From NCBI GenBank assembly GCA_903632075.3, contig CAHIKZ030005578.1, forward strand, positions 582,501 through 646,500: a stretch of DNA of 64,000 bases. Direction: 5' to 3'. The notes beneath the pieces were generated by a model. That model saw only the letters and a program-made list of their open reading frames with translations, made no database searches and was not told the DNA's origin. Every line of letters starts with the position of its first letter. The stretch's first letter is position 1. Positions 24,646-37,905 of this stretch are shown in pieces. A program made the translations under genes and the position numbers. This DNA comes from Acanthosepion pharaonis. Lineage: Eukaryota; Mollusca; Cephalopoda; Sepiida; Sepiidae.

Positions 24646-26241
24646 CATTGGAAAAAATTTGAAGCGGTGGGCACTGGTAAATAATTCCTAGACGTGGTCC
24701 TATCCAGTTCATAATACATGACAATAAATATCCATATTGAATATTTGCATGAAAAAGTAATCTTGTGCCATATTTGGAAATATTATTTGCGGTTTAAAAT
24801 TTGTATTATTTTAAGAGATCCACTTTTAACAAAACGAAAAACGAAACGAAGATAAAGCACAAAAAACGCTAAATAGTGTTTCATTGATCGATGCCATGCT
24901 GACGGATTTTATTGCTTTTTGGTTGATTTAAACAGAAATTTCATCATAACGCTTTTTTTTCAGAATCCAGCAACAAACTATTGTAGAAATTAATATTAAA
25001 TCGCTCCTAACATAATATTTGTAGAGTAAAATTTCATGAAAGGTGACATGATAAATTTTCGGCTAAAAGGTAAAAACAAATCAAATATTTCTGTTTTTGC
25101 GCGTTATATTGTGTGTGGTGGGGGTATGTATGAAGGTAAATGAATTGGACAACGCAGCAAGGCCAAAAAAAAAAAAAAAAGGCCTGCTATTTTCTACTTC
25201 TATTCACTGATCAATTATTCTTTTCTCTAGTTCCTTGTTTCGACAGTGACATAGAAGAGAGACAGATGTGTTAGAGTAGACGGGGAGGAAGAGAAACTTA
25301 AAAAGAAAAAAATATCTCTTTCTAGTGTCTGACAACATAAGGCGGAAGTTGACGCGTGTCACGGATGATAGATGACGTTAGGACTACTTTGGCTTCTGTA
25401 CAAACACATATTTGGCAAAGAACACACACACACACACTCCCCTATAAAGACAAGCACACGCTAACATATGTCGTACATACAGATATTTTCAATCTCTTAA
25501 AAGCATTCACAGGATGTTATAATTGAACGTGTTCTGTGTATATGTAGTCGTGATTATATACCCATACGTATATACCAGGTGTCCGACAATGAATACATTT
25601 CAAACCTTTCTTTAACTGCAATGCAAAATAATTTCTTTTATCTAGGTCGAACTTGTTGCATACCAGTATACAGGGTACATCGAGAAATATTCTAGTCTTT
25701 ATATATATGTGTGTGTGTGTTTCATTAAAAACGACTGACAAGGTACTGAGGTTAAGCTTTTTATTTAATTTTTCTTGTGTTCATATAATTTACTTCTTTT
25801 CTGGATATAAATTATGTAGAAATTGTTAAAACGTTTTGTATGTCCAAAAGCTTTCGGCTATACTTTTAGCCATTATCAAGGATGATTTTATTTTTACTTA
25901 GTGAATGCATCTAGTTATAGGAATTAATATGTCCCTTATGGAGCTGTGTTCCTGGGCAAGCTCAATTCATAAATAATTATATTGGATATACTACAACATG
26001 CTTAACAAGAAGTTCAATTAGGTCTCAATTAAATATACATGGAGACCTACCAAACTCTATCTGCAACATACTCCGATGATAGAAATTAAATAGTCTCATC
26101 CACATGTGAAAAAAAAAAAAGAAGCATTATTAATAAAAAATAAAAAGCCAACACTCAGTAATATCAACAATGAACACTGCCTTAATGTGCTGACCGTGTT
26201 TGGAAAATAAAATGTTCGCAGGCCAGTCACGCAAAATGATA
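24646..26241. other. Unassigned AT-rich DNA
   Basis: Short (CA)n near 25420 and (TG)n near 25705. A segment at 25845-25900 resembles retroelement 3' ends (AAAGCTTTCGGC) but is too short to assign. Confidence 0.4.
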
Positions 26242-26325
26242 TTACGACTGAATAGTGAGTTCGATCCTCGCTGTGTGCTCCATACTTTCGGCCTCATACC
26301 ATATATAAGCTATGCTTAGTAAATC
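26242..26325 (+). mobile_element. 5'-truncated tRNA-derived SINE
   Basis: Begins inside the tRNA-like head (ATTACGACTGAATAGTGAG, TTCGATCCTCGCTG) and retains the CATATATAAGCTATGCTTAG tail. Confidence 0.75.
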
Positions 26326-27385
26326 GCTATATGTTCTCTTTTGCGAGAAATTTCGTTTAAACTATGATCAAATACTATTTTTCAGACAATTTAAAAGACC
26401 AAAACTGAATCTTGAAAAAGTCAATGTCTAATTATTTATTTTGCTCACGAGATATACATCCGATTGGTCAATTTCGCTATCAGGCAGATATTAAAATGAA
26501 TATCACCGGTGTGTGGTAGCTTTTACATGTGTTAACTTGAATTATTTAAAAATGTACTTCGGACTTTGACGAGAAATAGGAAATTTATTTTAATGGACGC
26601 ACTATACGAGGGCTATTATTAAAAATGGAATCGATATACCGAACTTTTATTTATAAAAATATTTTATTCTCTCCAAAAGGATACATTTCGAAAGTTTCAT
26701 TACATAAGCTCTGAAAATTAACGACTTGTACAGTTCGTTTTCTGGTTAAGGATTTTTCTTTATGCAGAAAATTAAATTATTTTATGGTTAAAAAAAACAC
26801 AACACTTTTTCGCCGTCGAGTTCTTAAGGCAGATCTTTATAGTAGTGAGATTTCAGACTTCTGTTTTTAATATTAGGCGATACTTGCAACTACTCAGTCA
26901 TTTCTGTTTCACAGTGTAGATTTCAGATAACCGCACATGTTTCAGAACTGGAGAGAAAAAAAAAGAAGGGAAGTATCTTTGTAGCATAACATATTGTACT
27001 TTTTCACTGTTGAGAGATAATTATATTCAGATGTTCGTCAGTTTCTTTTTAAGCATGAATGGTAAAATAAGCAAGAGAGAAAATAAAAGTCACGGTCTGA
27101 AAAACAGACTAAGATCTTCATTGATCGCCATCAGTAAAGGAAAGAAGAAGAAGAATTATAAGAAAAAAGATTTTGAGGAATTGAAAGACGAGAAGTCTAA
27201 AGAGGAACTTCAAAATGTTTATAAATTGAAATAACGGAAAAGAGCAGCAATGATGACGACAAGACGTGAAATGAAAAAGATGAATCAGTAAAAATATAAT
27301 AATGGTGTTTCAATTGATGATTACTAATCTATATAATCGATTAACAATTAAATAATTCCTTTCGTATAAAAAATCGCTCTCAATT

Positions 27386-27451
<66 letters not shown>

Positions 27452-27826
27452 GTTATCACCACGATCTCCCTAATATTGTCCATGGCTTGAAATTTCCCCT
27501 TCAAATTTGAGTAAATGTAGAACGTGTAGGGAGATTGATTGCATAACAGCATGACGCAAAGTTTTTCTAAAAATCCTTAAGGTCACTAGAGATATTTAAT
27601 GCATTTGTAGACTTTCCCGACTCTCCGTAGAATCCCCAGATGTTTTGCTAACTTCTGCATCGTCAATCTCTGATTTCCTCTGATTTATTGAGCTTTATAT
27701 TTTGGAATTATATAATTTACCTTTATATCCTTATTTTTCCTTGATAAAATTTTCTTTGAAGCTTTAAAATAAAAAGTTATTTCATATTTAGACTTTTCTT
27801 AACATCATTCTGATCTTTATGCTCGC

Positions 27827-27896
<70 letters not shown>

Positions 27897-28160
27897 GTAA
27901 TATCGAATTTTAAAAGAGATAAGCAAGAATGGAAGTTAAATTTTCTTAAACATTGACATAATCACCGTTATTGAAAAATAATAAGGTAATCCAAATTAAA
28001 GTTTTCATTTCCATGCCAATAACATTTTCGGCTTTTGGTGAAAAGAAAGCTGAGAAAACAGAATAGGTATTTTTCTTATTTTTAAATGTCTTGGAGAAAA
28101 GAAAATGCCTCTGTAATAGAAACAAATGGTTGTCCAACAGAGATTATGGAGGCTGATAGA
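26326..28160. other. Unassigned DNA with microsatellites
   Basis: (CT)n at 27390-27440 followed by (GT)n, and (TA)n at 27830-27885 followed by (TGTA)n. The Lys-rich 74-codon frame at 27010-27234 shows no family signal. Confidence 0.5.
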
Positions 28161-28272
28161 CTTTCAGTTGGTTCTGTTATCTTTATAAATACTAGTAGAA
28201 TTTGTTTTATTCATCTGATATTTAATTTTTGAAAATTAATGTTGGGTTTTATTTGGTAACATATCAATGAGT
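28161..28272 (+). repeat. Dispersed repeat, copy A
   Basis: CTTTCAGTTGGTTCTG to TGAAAATTAATGTTG and beyond matches 31865-31975 over about 110 bp. Probably the 3' end of a retroelement family; class not assigned. Confidence 0.65.
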
Positions 28273-28964
28273 CGTTTACTTATCAGCGTTGCACTAGCGC
28301 GTCTCCAGTGTTTTATCTTCTTTTCAGATAAGAGTTGTTTCAGTCTTGAAAAAGACTTTTGCGCTTAATAAAATAGAAGCAATGTATTCATTTAAGACTT
28401 CATAGGACAATCCTCCTTTTTTTTACAGAAATTCTAACTTATATACTTCATTTATGAATGTATATATTACGCTATTATCAACCTATTTATTTTCCTGGTT
28501 TTGAGTGTATAAGAGCTTGCATTGTCATCACACACTTTCTATTCCCATTTCTTGTGCAATACACGACTGATATGATGAAAGGGGTTGACTACAATTATTA
28601 GTTATGCTTTAAACCAGGATCCAGTAACTTATAATAGATAAAGTCCTGATTTCGTTTTTTTTCTTCTTCTTCATCATCATCATCATCAATATACAATACT
28701 CATTACTCATCTCCTGAATCGGGTGCAGATTGTTGTAAACTTTACTCTCGATTCATAGAGACACGAATCTGTTCCCTTATACTTACTTCCATGTTACTTG
28801 AAAACATTTTGAATGTTACCATTTTCACTAAATCTTCGACGAGGATATGCTTCCACAGATATCTCCAAAACATCATTATCTAAAGTAGTTTGTTTTCCAT
28901 AACTAAGTTATTAAAAAGTTCACAATATTATCCTCTTAAAAATGGCTAAACTATAGCTAGAAAC

Positions 28965-29024
28965 AATAATTCTTCATTGAATTACATTATAGCAAAATAA
29001 TTCTTCATTGAATTACATTATAGC
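28965..29024 (+). repeat. Perfect 29-bp tandem duplication
   Basis: AATAATTCTTCATTGAATTA plus nine more bases occurs twice, at 28965 and 28996, with no mismatch, so the event is recent. Confidence 0.95.
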
Positions 29025-29443
29025 TTTAATGGCAAACATGACAGTCTATGATGCTTTTATCTTCCATGTTACTTGAAACCACAAAACGTCTGAAAGAACG
29101 AAGAGTAAATTAAGTCGGAGATACATTATATACAATCAGGGCCTCAGTCTTGTCATTTAACATTTACTTATTGCGACATTTATTCTTAACGACATCATGA
29201 CGTCAAAATGAAATTGATATTTTGTAAGGACTTCTATTATTAATTGGTTTTCACAAAGGTGGTTTTTGAATATATTGTGTATTTATTATTGCTGTATGCT
29301 CTACTTTTATGGGATTTGTCTTTTCATTATTCGGCTTCGTAAAAGTCTTGCAACAATCTGCGATTATGACAGACACTGCCACTTGCCAGTGTAAGGTTGA
29401 TAACGCTAGTACATAAAAATTTGCAAATAAAAATTCTTGGTGG

Positions 29444-29496
<53 letters not shown>

Positions 29497-30739
29497 CGGG
29501 GGAGGGAGAAAGACAAAAAGACAGAGATTTGCTGGAGTCTACCTTACATATTTACAAGTCTACTACATCTGGTCTTGTTCTCCGGGTATAGAGATTTAGA
29601 GATTCTTGTTAAAATACAAAGAAAAATCTGCAACGTCCTGACTTGGCATCTCGGCTTCAGTCACTATCCTACCGTCGTAACGTAGCTTCACTGTGTTTTT
29701 TCTAGAAATACTTTTATGGTAATTTTTCTGATTTCTAATTAACTTTCCTCTCTGGTACCTACATATTATGTATTTAAGCGCAGTACTAAATTGGCGACAA
29801 GGTCTCATCATTTTACAGTCGAAATGGCGGCTAGATGTAACCGTAAATTCTATGCTATCAGTTTCTTCTATTGCACTTTTCACTTGCGAAACTCTTTTCC
29901 GACTTCTTGCTTTCCAATCCACTTTGACTTTCGAAAATCTCAATACAATGTCAGTCGTTATCTTCTGTCTTGTTATTTTATTGGTCTTTCTCCTTAATAT
30001 TTTTCTCATATTCTTTAACCCTCGGTAGCCCCTTGCGTCCTAGTGGCTTTATTGCATTCTTTGGGGTGGAATGATGAAAGAAAGAGAGAGAGAGAGGGAG
30101 AGAGGAGTGAGTTAAAAAAAAAGAGTAAAATATTACAATGAATTTCATGACAGTAATGTTCTTGATAATGATGATGCTTGCAATAATAAAAAGGAATTAA
30201 AAAAGAAAACACTATTTTTATTATTGTGAATAGTAATATTGCCTGTGTAAAAATTCCCGATGCTCTATTTTGTATTTATTTAAAAAAAGAAGAAAAATTT
30301 CTTGTTTAAAAACTGGATACACAGTAGAAAACCTTTTATTTTTATTTTACTGGAGACCTTAACCCAATTCTACAAAACATTATAATAAACACAATATGAG
30401 AAAAAAAAATCGAATAGAAATATAAATATCCTTACTGCGAAAAAGTCCAGAAATAATGATTTGACGAACGATATTGGCATTCAGATGAGTACATTAGACG
30501 GAGAAAGACTGAAAGTGAAAAGCGAAACTGTCCTTGCTGAAGCAAAACAACGAAAGGTGTGATTAAAGCGGAAGTAAAGATCAGATGAGGTCATTTGACA
30601 AGAATGCTTCTTCCTTGTTGTAACCTTTTCTGTCAGTAACGTTAATACGATTGCTTTTACAGCTAATATTGTGTTCAATGTTTAAATTCCTATACTTGTT
30701 ACTATAATAACTGGATATCATTGAACAGGAAATTCTAGG
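29025..30739. other. Unassigned DNA
   Basis: (TA)n at 29448-29494. The 137-codon minus-strand frame at 29596-30009 is the longest non-repetitive open frame outside FAM20C but shows no family motif; I do not call it a gene. Confidence 0.4.
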
Positions 30740-31500
30740 TAGAAGGTTACTAGATGAGGTTGTTTTATGGCCGTAACAGAAGTATGTGTAGATTATGAGG
30801 ATATGTAGAATAGATAGCGGTCGACACTAGATTTGAAGAGGTTAAATTCAGGGAAGCACTCTCGCAGGAGTTTGTTCCACAAAGTAGCAGTTATCTGAGT
30901 GGAACTTCTTTCTTACCAGTGGAATACGAAAGAATTCAGGATGATTCGACTCTGTGTGTATGGCATGGCGGGTCTAAGCTGTAAAGGTTTGAATTGGTGG
31001 AACTACGGAATGTAGAGCGTCTGAACATTTGCTATTGAAATAGTGTAGCGAGAGACTTGCGACGTTTCGCCTCTTGGAAAGGCGCTATGGAGTTGAAAAT
31101 ATTTCATCGCCCACAAGGGCACGTAAACATTTTTAACTCTCTCAAGGCCGGAAAGTGAGGATTGCGCAGCTCCAGTCTTGATATGGCAGCAATACTCCAT
31201 TTTTGGCCAGACTCTTGTAAATATAGAGAAGGGCAGGAGGAGTCAAGTACTTTCTGAAGCGGTACAAGGAAACGACTATTTTACCCAGCTTCTTTAGCGA
31301 TGGATCGTATATATGAGTTCCATTTGAGGTCTGGAGTGAATTTAAGTTCCAAAAGATATTCAAGGCAAGGAGTTTCATTAAACGTACAAACTCTTATCAT
31401 GGAGAAAATTCAAAGTAAATTCGGTGATGATGGAACGTTATTAGCTTTGTTTGGGGAGCGGTACCGAATGTTAAAAGCCGGTTTTTACCCCCAATGACTT
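30740..31500 (-). pseudogene. Non-LTR reverse-transcriptase C-terminal relic (family 2)
   Basis: Minus-strand blocks: KYLTPPALLYIYKSL, MEYCCHIKTGAAQSSLSGLERV, then ATLWNKLLRECFPEFNLFKSSVDRYL. They match the C-terminal order of arthropod/mollusc LINE-like RTs (FTP.QLL.IYK, RP.MEYCCHIWGGAP, ..WNSLP..VFP...FK). Frameshifts and loss of the WGGAP core show it is dead. Confidence 0.8.
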
Positions 31501-31864
31501 GATCAGAGAAGAGATCAGCTGCTACGCTCTGATCATCTAGATTTTGAGGGCTCCACCCATAAACTATGGCATGATCTAATTTTTGTTTGACGGAGGCCCA
31601 TACTAGTCGAATACCTAGTGAGGTTCGAAGTCATCACATTATTGTGAGATTAGCTTACCAATTATTGTTCTACAGAAGTATATATATCGCCGTGTTAATT
31701 CATCAAAGGACGCTTCATTAAATCCGGAACTTCTATGAATGCAAGTTTCGTGATTCTTATCGACTGCTCCAAAAATCTAACCTGACAAATACCATATATG
31801 TTTTTTTTGCATGTTTTCAGTTGGACTTCTGGGAATGTTCCTTAAGAGACTATATCGTCGAGAG

Positions 31865-31975
31865 CTTTCAGTTGGTTTTGCTGTCATTATCAACACTAAT
31901 AAAATTTATTTTAATCAGTTGATGGTTAACTGTTGAAAATTAATGTTGTATTTTGAGTGTTAATTCGTCAATGCT
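31865..31975 (+). repeat. Dispersed repeat, copy B
   Basis: Direct repeat of 28161-28272 in the same orientation, 3.7 kb away. Confidence 0.65.
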
Positions 31976-32523
31976 TAGTGGACTTATAAGTATTGCATTC
32001 GATTTGGAAATGTTAATATGCTTTAAGTTTCTGGTGGCCAGTATTTACATCAAGATAGTGATTGCATATCACCAACCATCACTGACAAAACACAAGAAAT
32101 TCAACAAATACTTATGGATAATACATAAACTGTAAAAAACAAGAGCAACTACAAAATACTAGATAACTGAAAAATTCAACAGCAATAAAATTAATTTCAG
32201 TTCGGAATATTCTAAATAAATTTCAGAAATAATAAAAAGAAAATGACAAAAACTGATGCGTGAAGACGCGATGCTTAAAAAATCGACATGACACTCACAG
32301 ATGGGTAAAGATACTGCACTGAAAAGCCATCAAAGCATAGCTGTGAAGACGCCCTACCACGAAAAACATTATTCGATAATGGTTAATGAAGAACGAATGC
32401 ACAGGAAAAATTACGTTCAATTTTTCTCCGGTAGAAAAGCTTAAAAAAAGAAAAAGAAATAAAGAACTTTCTTTGGGTTTCAAGCGAAATTGAATAAATT
32501 AAAATTACTACCCAACTCACCTG

Positions 32524-32586
<63 letters not shown>

Positions 32587-33513
32587 TTTAATTTACTCAT
32601 GATATAATTAAATGCAATATACAATAGGCTGAATTCGAACTGTTTGATAGAAAGTTTTTGAAACTTTTTGACTGGAAGAGATGACGATGTTCGGTTTCAA
32701 TGTTTATTTATCTATATTTTGAACTGTTTTCCTTTCTATCGATACTTAAATGGAATGTTGAAGTTTTCAGTGTTTTTTTTTATCATTCAGTGAAAGAGGC
32801 AAATGCCTGTTGTTAGTGTTTGTTGTCGTTGTCTGCCCTGACCTACTCCTTTCCCTAAAGCATCTGCTTTGACTTGAAACTTTTATAGGCTCTCCTTTTA
32901 TATCGGTGATTATTTATTTTAACTTTCATGTTTTCCAGCTTATTTGTCGACCTTTTTCCATGCTTGGCTTTTATCTAATTAGTGTGACCGATCACCGCCA
33001 GGGAGCAGTGGGAAATGCTTTATGCCCCTGGGAAGAAGTCAAAAAACAGCAAAAAGAGGTCTTTGATGATGTCTCTGAAGAGTTGCATTTGGAAGCCTCG
33101 AGTGTGGGCACAGAATAAAGAAAAGATAGAGATATGTTTAAGAGTGCTAATGCTGGAAGATAGCGTTATGGATAAAAACTTTTTCGTTGTCATGGTTATA
33201 AAAAACGATTTATTTTCGAGGTCTTTTGATAACACGTATAATGTTCAGTTTTGGGACACACACACACACACACACTCACACCTATACAAACAAATAGTTT
33301 AAAGGATGTTTGCACGGAATTACACATACACTTGTAGACAGATGCGCAATGAAGCAAATACATGTTGCCAAAAGCGAATATATAGCCAGACATGCATAAA
33401 AATAGACGCAGATTGAAGTGTCATATCTAAAAAAAATGAAATAAAAGAATAAAACATTCAATTTATAAATAAAGGATACTGAATGCCTGGGGGCACTCCT
33501 CACATACTAGACT

Positions 33514-33550
<37 letters not shown>

Positions 33551-33621
33551 ATGCAAATATACAAAATGCTCTGTGAATTTTCTAGGGAAAGTAATGGATT
33601 TTTTTTTATTAATCCGACAGA
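31976..33621. other. Unassigned DNA with microsatellites
   Basis: (TA)n at 32527-32582, (CA)n at 33257-33277, (GA)n at 33518-33547. No gene recognised. Confidence 0.5.
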
Positions 33622-33884
33622 TTTTTATCACTTTAAACGTTATTTCCAGGGGACATTCGTATTTAAGTAGACGCTTCGGTCATTTGTTAAACAATATATT
33701 TATTTTCGTCTACCGGCCGGATTGTTCGAGAAATTTTATTAAAGAAAAATTTACGCTCTCCTACAGGATTCGAACCTAAGTCTCTCGGTAGACGAAAATA
33801 AATAAATTATACTGTTTAATAAATGAACGGAGCGTCTACTCAAATACGAGTGTCCCCTGGAAATAACGTTTAAAGTGATAAAAA
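33622..33884. mobile_element. 263-bp MITE with about 95-bp TIRs
   Basis: Left terminus TTTTTATCACTTTAAACGTT and right terminus its reverse complement. Pairing continues through TATTTCCAGGGGAC and TTTATTTTCGTCTACCGG, so about 190 of 263 bp can fold on itself. No coding sequence. Confidence 0.9.
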
Positions 33885-35273
33885 TGCTCTGTGTAAACTC
33901 AGAACAAGATTATATCAAGTGTATTAAGTAATAAATTCAGCAAAGGTTGATTTGTTTAAAAGAAAATGCGAAATAAATACTTGAAAACTGCCGGTTTCAA
34001 TTTCTTATTTTTCATGTGTTGTTTAGAAAATTTCGAGATTTTGCCAATCATTTTTAGGTATTTTAATCTCTTTTTTTTCGCGTAGTATAATATAAAATGG
34101 GAATTTCTATGTCTGTATATAGGAAGAAATCGTTTAAACTCAAACATTCACCGACATGCATAAATAATTCATTTCTCGGGATTATTTTCACGTTCGCTTT
34201 TCAAAGATGGCTGATAGACAATACTTAAAACAAATATTTGCGTGTTGGTGTACCAAAGAAATGAATGAAAATAACGTTTCCTGCAATTTAATTTTTTTCC
34301 GGAAGTGATTGGGATTTAATTTGGTCATCAGAGTTGTCAAAACTTCTGTGATAAAGCTTAGGTGATAGTCTAATCAAATAGTTCATTTTTTGTTTTGTTC
34401 TTTTTTTTTTTTTTTGTAGTTGTGACATCGAAAAGGTGTGATTTAAAATTCTCACACACATTAGAAGGAAAGAAAGGATGTTTTGCATAGAGATACTTTA
34501 TCGCAAAATTGACACCCATTGACAAAAAACAAAAACAATTTTCACAATTTATATCAGCAAAAACGAAGAATTTGAATTTTTTTTTACATTGTACTGCTAT
34601 TTTCTTGCAATTAAAACCAAAATTAAAGTTTAAAAAAATGTTAAGATTACTAGAAGTGGATTTTAATTTCAATTAACAAGACTTGTCATAGCTACCGATT
34701 TGTAATAAACCCAAACTAAAATCGCTTATCATTATCACAACAATAGTAAGGATTAGCAAAACTAACTCGCAAATCATCGCTTTAGTATGAACGAGAAAAA
34801 CAGCTTTGACACGTGTAAAACCGGAAGCGCAGCCATTGTATTAAAATATAGCATCTTACTAAGTACATTAAATCTGACACAGACTGAGAAGTCTAGGGAA
34901 AAAAAAAAGAATAAACTGGATCCACTATTTTTTGTTTTTCTTTTGAGGTTTTTGTATGACCTCCTCTCCAAGAGACTGCTTGTCGCCTTCTGCCTGAACG
35001 AATATTGCTTTTTAACAACCTTTATTTCCTCAAACATTAGATAAGTACGTGTGTGGGTTGGCGGTAAAAGTTATGAAATTCTTCACCTGGCCTTTTATTA
35101 GTCAGTACTTTTTTTGAAGTTATAACATAAAAAAAGTATGAAATAACGCTTTTATTGTCTATATCCATTTAAAGAAAAGAAAGTGTATTTTATACAAAAC
35201 CAGTTTGCATTGTGCCGTTTTGAAGACAAAGACAGAGCTACTCATTTTCCCCACATCTAAAAAGAATATTGCC
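33885..35273. other. Unassigned AT-rich DNA
   Basis: No gene or element recognised; a few poly(T) runs. Confidence 0.5.
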
Positions 35274-35357
35274 TTTCCAATGGAACGATTGATTTTAATG
35301 ACAAAAATGTTAAAATTTTAACATTTCTGGTATTAAAATGAATCGTTCCATTGGAAA
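35274..35357. repeat. 84-bp palindrome without spacer
   Basis: 42-bp arms (TTTCCAATGGAACGATT... and its complement) meet exactly at AAAATTTT with no spacer, with 38 of 42 positions pairing. Confidence 0.95.
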
Positions 35358-37385
35358 TGTTTCGGTTTTTTTTTTCCTCTAAAAATTAAAACAACGCTGA
35401 TCCATTTTGATCGCATCTATTGATTTGAACAGAAACTCTGACATGTGTAAGTTTTCTTTCCTGGACGTTTATTTGTATTAAAATGCTGTGTGTTTGGATT
35501 TTCTTGAACATATTTTTCGGGTATAATTCTTCTCAAAGATGAAAGTAAAAATGGCGATTTTAGCTCATAAGCTCTAGTTAAATTTTATCTACAGAACCCT
35601 TCACTGTGGTGGTTTCAATATATAGTCCGCAGCTGGTGACAAAATTTGATCTTTGAGTTCACGAAAGGGTCAGGATATCGAAACCATTTCATATGAAAAT
35701 CGTGGCTACATAATCCTCCCTTATTGTTACACTTGGTAACTATAAAATCTACAGTGTCTAAATAACAATTTCTACACCCGCTTTCTGATGAATAAGAAAT
35801 TGAAGGCATTATAAATGATGCGAACAAAATGTGCAAATGAATGTTAGAATATGTGAAAAAATTGTCGTAATAATAAGGATAATAACGTCAACAATTATTA
35901 ATTATAATATCAAAACTAATTGGTTCGTTGAGAGATGGAATCTTTCGGTACAGTGCGGAAATAAAAAGTCACAGCATATTTTATTCAATATCAAGAATGG
36001 AACGTGTCATTCATGCTTTATCAAAGAACATTTTTTCTTTTTTTTTTTGTCTTCAGGAACAATATATTTTCATTTAAAAACAATAGATTCAAATGAAACC
36101 CGTCCTTTGTTCAAAACGGGCTTATAGACATGGAATAAAATTATTGTAGGTCACTTGTAGATATGTAGTATTTCGTCACCTGTCGTTTCACTCAGTTTAA
36201 ATAAAATGGTGTAAAATAAATGACTTCAAAGGACCAGTACATCTCAGCTTAATCCTGTTGCCAGAAATTAGTCCTCGAGACATAGATGTCCATTTCAATT
36301 TCATTCAGATTATGTTGTATGGACGTTTGCGTATGTAGATTTTAATTAACCGATTTTAAAATATTCTATTTATTTCCGAATAATTTGTGAAAAGTTTGAT
36401 TAGCCAAGTAGAAAGGAACCCTCCCTCTTTTTCTCTTTTCGTGCCATTGTCTCTTCTGTGTTACACTTTCTGTATCTACACTGCACAGTTAAATTACAGC
36501 GCTTGCTTCATTTTGACGTCCCATCTACTTAAATCACAGCTTGGGTCATCGCTTTTGCTGGTTGACAGTGTAACTTACATCTTTTGTTACTGGTTAGTCT
36601 TTTCATCTTGCTTTCATTGACTACCTTGTATGATAGTTCTCATGAATTTTTTTCTAATAAATCTGCTATCAACACAGTGCCATTTATGTAGAAGACGTTA
36701 TTATGGCTTTGCCCGCCACCAAAAATCGAGCCACAGCAGAGGTGAACAAAATCTTGAGTTACTAAAGGGAGGTAACTGAAACAGATATCCAGAAAAAGGC
36801 ATCACACATGGAATTAGAACAATCTACTCCAGTGGATTAAATAAAGTGTTTAGTTCGAAATTCAAACGTATGAGTGAAGTCTTATGGAATGGATGAACTC
36901 GAATGTCTTAACTATTCTAAAAATAGCCAGTTCAATTCTTACATGACAGTCGGCAAAGGTAAAATAAAAACAAAAAAAACAACTTATATTAAAAAATAAA
37001 TTAGGACATATTACTTCGCAATGAGCAGAACACAAATCTGAAAGAATGAATTTATATTTAAAAAATGCATGTGCACTTCTTAAATTGACTCACTTTTATG
37101 GTCTACTTTATACTTGCTCTAAAAAGGCTCCTATCTATGCTCCCCTCTCTTTCTTACGTCTCTTGCGCTATCTCGTGTTTACTGCTAATATAAACATATC
37201 GCAAGTTACGCTTTACTATATATTTAAATCGGTAACTCTTAAGCCGTAAGAATAAGGACATTATCTTTAAAAAGTGTGTCTGGTTAGTTGGTGGTGATAT
37301 GTTCCAAGAAGGCTGCAATAACTCAAGTATCTACTTTGTTTTGCAAACAGAGAAATTTCAATCTAAGAGAGAAATAATTTTTTTC
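35358..37385. other. Unassigned AT-rich DNA
   Basis: No gene, tandem array or named element seen. Confidence 0.5.
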
Positions 37386-37905
37386 TTCTTTGCGCCGTGT
37401 TCCTTCATGGCGGAAGCCATCATATCTCTCCACAACTTCCTATCCCATAGAGCTCTTAATAAGGTTTGTATCTTCACTATCCCATCTACCCCTTTTCCTG
37501 TCATCTACTTACAAAAACTCATTAGGTCAATTAATTGTATATTTCTCTCTACGTCTCTTGTCTCCAATAAGGGATTTTCCAAGCGTAGCATAGATGTGGC
37601 ACAAGGTCGAAAGTTGGGGGCACCTAGCGAGTATCGAACTCGCTACTCAGTAGTAATTGTTCTAGTGAGACAAGCTTGCTAACCATTACACCATGTCGAG
37701 ATGCCCACCTCTTGTCTCCAGTATGTCTCGTGACATTCCTCAAGTCCTCTTTCTTCATTATGTATCTTAGAAATTTCAACTCTTTTATTCTTATTAAAGT
37801 TCTTTTTGTTTCAATTTTCTTTCAAATATCCTCATTGCTTACATGTTCTGTTCATGATATTCTCAACATTCTTCTGTTGCTTTATCCATGAGGAAATTGT
37901 CAACA
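37386..37905 (-). pseudogene. LINE C-terminal relic interrupted by a SINE
   Basis: Minus strand from the right: ETKRTLIRIKELKFLRYIMKKEDLRN, then (after the SINE) QTLLRALWDRKLWRDMMASAMKEHGA. This parallels the C-terminus of the LINE family at 21005 (LLRA..DRKLWRAMI.HVLKGHG). The two halves flank 37570-37708 in the right order, so the LINE was here before the SINE. Confidence 0.8.
37570..37708 (-). mobile_element. SINE nested in LINE, with 15-bp target duplication
   Basis: The minus strand reads GGTGTAATGGTTAGCAAGC, a box B GAGTTCGATACTCG, and a tail AGCTACGCTTGG-like end. It is flanked by CTCTTGTCTCCAATA (37555-37569) and CTCTTGTCTCCAGTA (37709-37723), 14 of 15 identical. Confidence 0.9.

Noticed and set aside
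29596..30009. 137-codon minus-strand open frame
   Set aside because: Basic composition, no recognisable motif, and no splice or neighbour context; overlapping plus-strand frames are also open, so length alone is weak.
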